A DNA stretch of 6,268 nt from Betaproteobacteria bacterium (GTDB lineage: Bacteria > Pseudomonadota > Gammaproteobacteria > Burkholderiales > Burkholderiaceae_C): contig RFPX01000081.1 of assembly GCA_009925955.1 (NCBI GenBank), positions 1-6,268 of the forward strand. Direction: 5' to 3'. The position numbers were made by a program, and so were the translations under genes. Of the stretch, positions 1-6,000 are shown piece by piece. The first letter of the stretch is position 1, and every line of letters starts with the position of its first letter. Below the pieces are notes generated by a model that was not told the DNA's origin, searched no databases, and worked only from the letters and a program-made list of their open reading frames with translations.

Positions 1-432
1 GACCGCTTGATCGACGAGGGCCTGGCCCTGCCGACCAACCTGTGTGATGCCGAGAAGCTGCCCTATCCCGACAACAGCTTTGACCGGGTGAGCGTGGCTT
101 TTGGCCTGCGCAACATGACCCACAAGGATGCGGCCTTGGCTGAAATGTGCCGCGTGCTCAAGCCCGGGGGCCGCCTGCTGGTCCTGGAGTTTTCCAAAGT
201 GGCCGCCCCGCTGGCCAAGCCCTACGATTGGTACTCCTTCAACATCCTGCCCAAGCTGGGGCAGATGATCGCTGGCGATGCCGAGAGTTACCGCTATCTG
301 GCGGAGTCCATTCGCATGCACCCGGACGCCCAGACCCTCAAGGCCATGATGAAGTCGGCGGGCTTTGGCCACGTGGACGTGCACAAGCTCACCGCCGGCG
401 TGGTGGCCCTGCACGTGGGCATCAAATGCTGA
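1..432 (+). CDS. ubiE: Ubiquinone/menaquinone C-methyltransferase UbiE, 3' part
   Basis: This is the C-terminal 143 residues of UbiE (family length about 240-250), open from the first base of the window, so the start lies outside. UbiE is a class I SAM-dependent methyltransferase that C-methylates the benzoquinol ring in ubiquinone synthesis and demethylmenaquinol in menaquinone synthesis. Visible are DAEKLPYPDNSFD followed by the family block VAFGLRNMT (about residues 17-39), the CRVLKPGGRLLVLEFS strand-turn typical of methyltransferases (about 50-65), and the UbiE-specific stretches YDWYSFNILPKLGQ and YRYLAESIRMHPD (about 75-110). It ends in VVALHVGIKC, a normal UbiE C-terminus, with a TGA stop at 430-432. 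The TTG at 7 is an internal codon, not a start. The sequence resembles Burkholderiales UbiE. The N-terminal SAM-binding glycine motif is off the window. The downstream gene is convergent, so ubiE ends its transcription unit here. Confidence 0.93.
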   Translation, partial: DRLIDEGLALPTNLCDAEKLPYPDNSFDRVSVAFGLRNMTHKDAALAEMCRVLKPGGRLLVLEFSKVAAPLAKPYDWYSFNILPKLGQMIAGDAESYRYLAESIRMHPDAQTLKAMMKSAGFGHVDVHKLTAGVVALHVGIKC

Positions 433-442
433 CCTGATCCGA

Positions 443-464
443 GGGGCCAACACCCCCTGGCCCT
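443..464. terminator. Candidate bidirectional terminator between ubiE and manC
   Basis: An inverted repeat, GGGCCA at 444-449 and TGGCCC at 458-463, has an 8-base loop and a possible extra G-U pair at 443/464. It sits in the 38-base gap between the converging stops of ubiE (432) and manC (471), where a shared terminator is expected. There is no clear T-tract on either side, so intrinsic termination is plausible but not proven. Confidence 0.45.
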
Positions 465-470
465 GAAGTC

Positions 471-1400
471 CTAGGACCGGCCGTAGCTGTCCTCGAATCG
501 CACGATGTCGTCTTCGCCGAGGTAGCTGCCGGACTGCACCTCGATGATCTCCAGGGGCACCTTGCCCGGATTGGCCAGACGGTGCACCTGGCCCAAGGGG
601 ATGTAGGTGCTCTGGTTTTCAGACAGCATGATGGTCTGATCGCCGTTGGTGACCTCGGCGGTGCCGCTGACCACAATCCAGTGTTCGGCGCGGTGGTGGT
701 GCATCTGCAGGCTCAGCGACGCGCCGGGCTTGACCATGATGCGCTTGACCTGAAAGCGCGGGCCCTGGTCGATGCTGTCGTACCAGCCCCATGGGCGGTG
801 CACCTTGCGGTGCAGGGCGTACTCCTCGCGCTTCTGAGCGGTGAGTGTGCCCACGATCTGTTTGACTTCCTGACTACGGGCGCGGTCGGCCACCAGCACC
901 GCGTCCGGTGTTTCCACCACCACCACATCCTGCAGGCCCACCGCGCCCACCAGGCGACTGGTGGCGTGGACGAGGGTGTTGCGGCTGTCTCGGATGATGG
1001 CGTCCCCATGCGCCACGTTGCCCTGGGCGTCCTGTGCAGCCACCTGCCACACGGCATCCCAGGCCCCCAGGTCGTTCCAGCCGGCATCCAGGTTCACCAT
1101 ACGGATCGGCACGGCCGCGCCCGGGCACTTTTCCATCACGGCGTAATCGATGGATTCCGAAGGAATGGCTTCAAACAGGGCGCGGTCGGGGCGCACGAAG
1201 ACCTGGTCCGTCTGCCGGGCGGCCCAGGCGGCCTGTGTGGCCTGTTCGATGTCAGGCCTGAACTGGCGCAGCGCCTTGAGCCAACTCGAGGCACGCAGCA
1301 CGAACATGCCGCTGTTCCAGGTGTAGGTCCCTTCGGCCAGGTAGCGCGCGGCGGTGGCGGCATCGGGCTTTTCGACGAACTGCAGCACGCGGCGCTCGCC
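471..1400 (-). CDS. manC: Mannose-1-phosphate guanylyltransferase / mannose-6-phosphate isomerase, C-terminal part, cut off by a chimeric junction
   Basis: About 309 C-terminal residues of a bifunctional ManC/AlgA-type enzyme (family about 470-480) that isomerises fructose-6-P/mannose-6-P and makes GDP-mannose from mannose-1-P and GTP for surface polysaccharides. On the - strand it begins with the end of the nucleotidyltransferase domain: FVEKPD (1362-1379), then WNSGMF, ESIDYAVME and WNDLGAWDAV. The C-terminal type II isomerase cupin follows: HRPWGWY, then the metal-site signature QMHHHRAEHW (678-707), YIPLGQVHRLANP and GSYLGEDDIVRFED. The stop is TAG at 471-473. The N-terminal pyrophosphorylase signature and about 165 residues are missing. 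Manc-like sequence ends near 1400, and the continuing open frame to 1493 is only the antisense of the phosphatase gene, so the ATG there is not the true start. Family assignment is firm; the exact edge is uncertain by about 10 bases. Confidence 0.9.
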   Translation of the reverse strand, partial: GERRVLQFVEKPDAATAARYLAEGTYTWNSGMFVLRASSWLKALRQFRPDIEQATQAAWAARQTDQVFVRPDRALFEAIPSESIDYAVMEKCPGAAVPIRMVNLDAGWNDLGAWDAVWQVAAQDAQGNVAHGDAIIRDSRNTLVHATSRLVGAVGLQDVVVVETPDAVLVADRARSQEVKQIVGTLTAQKREEYALHRKVHRPWGWYDSIDQGPRFQVKRIMVKPGASLSLQMHHHRAEHWIVVSGTAEVTNGDQTIMLSENQSTYIPLGQVHRLANPGKVPLEIIEVQSGSYLGEDDIVRFEDSYGRS

Positions 1401-1402
1401 AG
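1391..1402. other. Junction between betaproteobacterial and actinobacterial sequence
   Basis: ManC coding sequence on the - strand stops being recognisable here, and phosphatase coding sequence on the + strand begins, both in mid-protein. Both genes lack their N-termini at the same point and face away from each other. No transposon end, target duplication, tRNA or repeat is visible. The likely sources belong to different phyla. The simplest inference is an artificial join from assembly or from a chimeric template; a natural recombination breakpoint is the less likely alternative. The precise base cannot be fixed by eye. Confidence 0.75.
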
Positions 1403-2392
1403 GTGGTGTTGCTTGTCGTCGACGGTCTCGGATGGCATCAACTGCAGTCGCGAATTGCTGCTGATCGCACGCTCGCGCCAACGCTGGCATCAATGGACGG
1501 CGGACCGATCACCACTGTCGCACCCACCACAACAGTCACGGCCCTCACGTCGATCGCGACGGGCGCAACGCCGGGCGAGCACGGGCTTGTCGGATACCGC
1601 ATCGACTTCGCCGGCAACGTCGTGCAGATGCTTCGTTGGGCCGATGCGCGCGGTGACGTGCGGCGGCGACTTGCGCCGCGCGACGTGCAGCCATGTCCGC
1701 CCTTCTTGGGCGGGAGCGTCCCGGTGCTCTCGAAAGCTGAGTTCGACGGAACCGCATTCACCGAGTCGCATCTGCGCGACCAACGAACGCTCAGCTGGCG
1801 CGCTGTCTCAAGCATGGTCGTCGACGTTCGTGCGCAGTTGCGGGCTGGCGAGAAGTTCGTCTACTGCTATTACGACTGCATCGACAAAATCGCGCACGAG
1901 AGGGGATTCGGCGAGTACTACGACTCTGAACTGCGCACCACCGACCGGCTCGTCGCCGAGTTGGCGTCGGTGCTCCCACCTGGCGCAGTCTTGCTTGTAA
2001 CTGCAGACCACGGCCAAGTGATGGTGGGCAACAACACCACGATGCTGCATGCTGATGTCACGCGACTCCTCTCGCACCAGTCGGGTGAGGGGCGTTTCCG
2101 GTGGCTGCATGTGAAAGGCGAGCGGATCGACGAAGTCGTTGCGGCAGCGCGCACTCATCACGGGCACCACGCGTGGGTGATGACGCGCGACGAGATGATC
2201 GACGGGGGATTCTTCGGTCCGCGAGTTTCCGACGTCGTGCGACGGCGCCTCGGCGACGTTGCTGTCATGGCCCGCACCGACGTGAGTTTCGACGACCCCG
2301 CCGACAAGACGTATTTCGAATTGCAGTGTCGCCACGGTTCGCTCACGACCGAGGAGATTGATGTACCGCTCTTGGCTGTCGCTGGTAGCTGA
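1397..2392 (+). CDS. Alkaline phosphatase superfamily / type I phosphodiesterase-nucleotide pyrophosphatase, N-terminus missing
   Basis: A metal-dependent phosphohydrolase of the alkaline phosphatase superfamily; the physiological substrate cannot be told from sequence. Counting from the GTG at 1403, all ligands of a two-metal site can be proposed: D7 in VVDGLGW, nucleophile T44 in PTTTVTALTSIATG, D161 and H165 in DCIDKIAHERG, D202 and H203 in TADHGQ, and H311 in RHGSLTTEEIDVPLL. The last block is the usual C-terminal metal-ligand loop of these enzymes. The first strand (VVLLVVDGLG) normally follows some tens of residues, and the open frame continues upstream into foreign manC sequence, so GTG 1403 is very probably internal and the true start is lost at the junction. 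The stop is TGA at 2390-2392. No signal peptide can be assessed. Actinobacteria commonly carry such proteins annotated as alkaline phosphatase family or nucleotide pyrophosphatase. The next gene, bpa, is on the same strand after 99 bases. Confidence 0.85.
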   Translation, partial: RQVVLLVVDGLGWHQLQSRIAADRTLAPTLASMDGGPITTVAPTTTVTALTSIATGATPGEHGLVGYRIDFAGNVVQMLRWADARGDVRRRLAPRDVQPCPPFLGGSVPVLSKAEFDGTAFTESHLRDQRTLSWRAVSSMVVDVRAQLRAGEKFVYCYYDCIDKIAHERGFGEYYDSELRTTDRLVAELASVLPPGAVLLVTADHGQVMVGNNTTMLHADVTRLLSHQSGEGRFRWLHVKGERIDEVVAAARTHHGHHAWVMTRDEMIDGGFFGPRVSDVVRRRLGDVAVMARTDVSFDDPADKTYFELQCRHGSLTTEEIDVPLLAVAGS

Positions 2393-2427
2393 GAGTGCCG
2401 CCTGTCGACTCTCGATCTTCGTCGAGA
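2391..2427 (+). terminator. Overlapping hairpins after the phosphatase gene, possible terminator
   Basis: Two mutually exclusive inverted repeats lie here. GAGAGT (2391-2396) pairs with ACTCTC (2408-2413), and TCTCGA (2410-2415) pairs with TCGAGA (2422-2427) across a TCTTCG loop. The first overlaps the phosphatase stop codon. No T-tract follows, so this is a weak terminator candidate; mycobacterial-type terminators often lack one. The rest of the 99-base gap (2393-2491) shows no confident promoter. Confidence 0.3.
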
Positions 2428-2481
2428 ATGCAGCAAGTCACGCTCTTCGTCACCCTCAACTGGGCAATCGGCTGATAGAAC

Positions 2482-2485
2482 AAGG
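2482..2485 (+). promoter_or_regulatory. Ribosome binding site of bpa
   Basis: AAGG, six bases before the ATG at 2492, is a short but well-spaced Shine-Dalgarno match. It supports that ATG as the start of bpa. Confidence 0.45.
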
Positions 2486-2491
2486 TCAGTC

Positions 2492-2998
2492 ATGGCGAGC
2501 GATACCCCCGAACGAGGCGAATTGGTGAACGGTGTGCAATTAGGTGGCGCCAACGAGCTCGTCGGCACCAGTGTCAACGGCGACGCCGCCATCGCCGCGT
2601 CAGAGACGGTGCAAGAGCCAGCCAAAGTCATGCGAATCGGGTCGATGATCAAGGGATTGCTCGACGAAGTTCGCCAGATGCAGCTCGACACGCCGAGCCG
2701 CGAGCGCTTGGCTGAGATCTACGAGCGTTCCATCGTCGAATTGGCAGAGGCAATCTCGCCCGATTTGCGCGAAGAGTTGCAGACGCTGGCGTTGCCGTTC
2801 AAAGAAGGAGTCGTGCCGAGCGAAGCAGAGCTGCGAGTGGCAAAGGCGCAGCTCGTCGGTTGGCTCGAAGGCCTCTTCCACGGCATTCAAGCGACACTCT
2901 TTGCACAACAGTTGGCAGCGCGTCAGCAACTCGAGCAGATGCGACAGTTGCCGCCGTCGGGCAACCAACAGCCCGAGCGCTCAGGCCCGTACATCTAA
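2492..2998 (+). CDS. bpa: Bacterial proteasome activator Bpa/PafE (DUF2587 family)
   Basis: A complete 168-residue protein recognised as Bpa, the ATP-independent activator that forms a ring on the actinobacterial 20S proteasome and feeds it unfolded proteins (Mycobacterium tuberculosis Rv3780). After a divergent N-terminal 40 residues, the family core runs from about 42 to 152: EPAKVMRIGSMIKGLLDEV, then a helical stretch with SPDLREELQTLALPF, then VPSEAELRVAKAQLVGWLEG and LFHGIQATLFAQQLAARQQL. These match Rv3780 closely from memory. A flexible Pro/Gln-rich linker leads to the C-terminus SGPYI. In M. tuberculosis the tail ends GQYL, and its penultimate Tyr is part of the motif that docks into the alpha-ring pockets; here the Tyr is kept while the neighbours differ. 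The ATG at 2492 has a fair ribosome site. The gene implies a host with a proteasome, hence an actinobacterium, and the small core differences fit Acidimicrobiia. dnaE follows 75 bases downstream. Confidence 0.93.
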   Translation: MASDTPERGELVNGVQLGGANELVGTSVNGDAAIAASETVQEPAKVMRIGSMIKGLLDEVRQMQLDTPSRERLAEIYERSIVELAEAISPDLREELQTLALPFKEGVVPSEAELRVAKAQLVGWLEGLFHGIQATLFAQQLAARQQLEQMRQLPPSGNQQPERSGPYI

Positions 2999-3005
2999 GC
3001 GGCAT

Positions 3006-3024
3006 TGTCGCGCGCTAAGCGACA
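3006..3024 (+). terminator. Hairpin just after bpa, candidate terminator
   Basis: A perfect 6-bp inverted repeat, TGTCGC (3006-3011) and GCGACA (3019-3024), with a 7-base loop, begins seven bases after the bpa stop. The following bases (CGTTGTCG) are only weakly T-rich, so it may be a terminator lacking a U-tract. It would separate bpa from dnaE transcription. Confidence 0.35.
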
Positions 3025-3053
3025 CGTTGTCGAGTAGCGCAACAACCCGCTGG

Positions 3054-3059
3054 TACTCT
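3054..3059 (+). promoter_or_regulatory. Candidate -10 element for a nearly leaderless dnaE transcript
   Basis: TACTCT fits the actinobacterial TANNNT -10 consensus and lies 14 bases before the dnaE ATG at 3074. Transcription would then start only several bases before the ATG. No Shine-Dalgarno sequence is seen in front of this ATG, which fits leaderless translation, common in Actinobacteria. No convincing -35 box is found at normal spacing. Confidence 0.35.
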
Positions 3060-3073
3060 CGGCAGTCCTGCCG
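3060..3073 (+). repeat. Inverted repeat abutting the dnaE start codon
   Basis: CGGCAG and CTGCCG flank a two-base centre and end on the base before the dnaE ATG. It could be a small operator or a hairpin at the initiation site; it may also be chance in GC-rich DNA. Confidence 0.4.
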
Positions 3074-6000
3074 ATGTCTTCGTCCTTCACCCACCTGCAT
3101 GTGCACACCGAGTTTTCGATGCTCGACGGCGCGGCACGCATCGACGAGCTTGTTGAGCGCGCCGTCAGCGACGGTCAGCCCGCCATCGGCATCACCGACC
3201 ACGGCAACATGTATGGAGTCCTCGACTTCTACGAGGCATGTCGTAGTGGCGGCATCACACCCATCATCGGCACCGAGGCGTACATGGCCTACGAGTCGCG
3301 ATTCGAGCGACCGCAGCGTCGAGGCAAACTTGACGACTCCGGCGGCGACACCGAGGCCGGGCGCAAGCTGTATTACCACCTCACCCTGTTGTGCGAGAAC
3401 AACACTGGGTACCGCAACCTCATCAAGCTCTCGAGCCTGGCCTTCCTCGAGGGCTACTACTACCAGCCACGCATGGACTGGGAGATCCTCGAGCGTCACC
3501 ACGACGGTCTCATCGCCACCACTGGGTGCCTCGGTGGCCACGTGCTGCAAGCACTGCTGCGCGACAACTACGCCGAAGCCAAGCAGACGGCGGCGCGACT
3601 GCAAGAGATCTTTGGTCGAGACAACCTCTTCGTTGAGCTGCAAGACCACGGTCTTGCGGAGCAGCGCCGCACCATGGCCGACCTCATCAAGATCGCTCGC
3701 GAAATTGATGCTCCGTTGCTGGCCACGAACGACTCGCACTACGTGCATCGCCATGACGCCGAGGCGCACGATGCGCTGCTCTGCGTGCAGACAGGCTGCA
3801 CCATCAACGATCCGAATCGCTTCCGTTTCGAGGGCGAAGAGCACTACCTAAAGACCGCGGCGGAGATGCGACAGCTCTTTGCCGAGACACCCGACGCCTG
3901 CCGCGACCGGCGCGGGCGGATCATCAGCTTCGGCGGCCGCATCCTGGGCGATGGCGTGCCGAAATACGTCAACGGGCCGGAGACGGTGCTGTTTAAGAAG
4001 CGCCAGAGCCTCTACGCCCTCGACCTCGCGCGCGAAGGCGCCAAAGAACGCTGGGGCGAGAAGGTTCCCAAAGAAGTCGTCGAGCGCATCGCCTACGAAC
4101 TCAAGATCATCTGCGACATGGGGTTCGCGTCGTACTTCCTCATCGTGTGGGATCTCATCCGCCATGCCCGTGAGCACGGCATACGTGTCGGGCCGGGCCG
4201 TGGTTCTGCGGCGGGTTGTGCGGTCGCGTACGCACTTCGCATCACCGACCTCGACCCCGTGAAGTACGACCTGCTCTTCGAGCGATTCCTCAACCCTGAT
4301 CGCGTGTCGATGCCCGACATCGACATGGACTTCGACTCCCGCTACCGCGACGAGATGATCCGCTACGCAGCCGAGAAGTATGGCCGCGATCGCGTCGCAC
4401 AGATCATCACCTTCGGCACCATCAAGGCTCGCAACGCAGTGCGCGACGCTGCGCGCGTGCTCGGCCAGCCGTACGCGCTCGGCGACCGTGTCGCCAAGTT
4501 GATGCCACCCGTGGTCATGGGTCGCGACACCCCGTTGCGTTACTGCTTCGAACAGAACGAAAAACACGTCGACGGCTACCGCGCTGCCGCCGAGTTGCGC
4601 ACCGAGTATGAGCGCGATCCCGACGTGAAGCGTGTTGTCGACGTCGCGCGCGGACTTGAGGGGCTTAAGCGCTCGGTGGGCATCCATGCCGCCGCAGTCG
4701 TCATCACCAAAGAACCGCTCACTGAGTACCTGCCCATCCAGCGCAAGGTGGAGTCGGGCCAGAAAGCCGAAGACGCACCGACCGTCACACAATACGAAAT
4801 GCACGGCGTGGAGTCGCTCGGACTCCTGAAGATGGACATCCTCGGGTTGCGCAACCTCGACGTCATCACTGACGCAGAAAAGTTGCTGCGCCGAGCCCAG
4901 CCCGACTTCGCCATCGACAAGATTCCGCTCGACGACCCCAAGACCTACCAATTGCTCGCGAATGCCAACACCATCGGCGTCTTCCAGCTGGAGTCGTCGC
5001 CGATGCGGGCGCTCCTGCGGTCGCTGGTGCCGAAGCGGTTTGAAGACGTCGCCGCCGTCATCGCCCTGTACCGCCCGGGCCCGATGGCGGAGAACATGCA
5101 CAACGATTACGCCGACATCAAGAACTCCCGCAAACCAGTGCGCTACTTCCACACCGATGCCAACGAAGTACTCGGTGACACGTACGGCCTCATGATCTAC
5201 CAAGAAAGCATCATGCGCGTAGCGCAAAAGTTCGCCGGCTACACCCTCGCCGAAGCCGACTCGCTGCGCAAAGCATGTGCGAAGAAAGACCCCAAGGCGA
5301 TGGCCGAGCAACGCCCGAAGTTCATCGGTGGTTGCGTCACCAACGACTACGGCGAGCCGCTCGGCCGCGAGTTGTTCGGCATCATCGAAAAGTTTGCCGA
5401 CTACGCGTTCACGAAGAGCCACGCCTACGGCTACGGCCTCATCACGTACCAAACTGCGTGGCTGAAGGCGCACCATCCGGTGGAGTACTTCGCATGCCTG
5501 CTCACCTCGGTGAAAGGCAACAACGATCGTGCAGCGTTGTATCTCGCCGACGCAGCCGCGAACCAAGTTTCCGTGCGAACGCCCGACGTCAATGCATCTG
5601 GCGTCGACTTCGAACCCGTCGCTGGCGAGCGCGCAGTCTCGTTCGGCTTGTCGGGCATTCGCAACGTGGGGGAAGGCGTCGCTTCGATGCTTGTCGAACA
5701 CCGGCAGAGCGGGGGAGCATTCACATCGTTCTATGACTTCATCGACCGCGTGCCCGAACCCGTGCTCAACAAACGCACGCTCGAGTCGCTCATCAAGGCC
5801 GGTGCATTCGATTCGCTCGGACATCCACGACGCGGTCTGCTGGCGGTCTTTGAGTCACTGGTCGACCAAGCACTCATCCGCCGCCGCGAACGCGACCAAG
5901 GCGTGATGAGCCTCTTTGGAGACGTGCAAGAGACCGATTCGGGGTTCAGTGATCGTGCCGAGATTCCTGCGCTCACGTTTGACAAGGCCGAGCAGCTCCG

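Noticed and set aside
1403..1405. GTG as the real start of the phosphatase
   Set aside because: The first beta strand and metal ligand follow at residues 1-7, so the normal N-terminal residues are absent, and the upstream sequence belongs to another gene. It is most likely an internal Val codon.
1401..1493. N-terminal extension of manC to an ATG at 1493 on the - strand
   Set aside because: These codons are antisense to the conserved phosphatase N-terminal region and do not resemble the ManC nucleotidyltransferase domain.
582..2000. A 472-residue + strand frame running across the junction at about 1395
   Set aside because: Its first part is antisense to manC and the rest overlaps the phosphatase in another frame. 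It spans the chimeric join and shows no family resemblance.
3902..4042. An intein or self-splicing insertion in dnaE
   Set aside because: DnaE inteins occur at catalytic motifs and bring splicing blocks. Here the segment reads as primase, has no splice motifs, and replaces polymerase sequence instead of adding to it.
3848..5824. A 658-residue open frame on the - strand opposite dnaE
   Set aside because: It lies entirely antisense to a well-recognised DnaE, has no recognisable domain, and its composition (rich in Val, Leu, Arg, His) is that of a codon-bias shadow.
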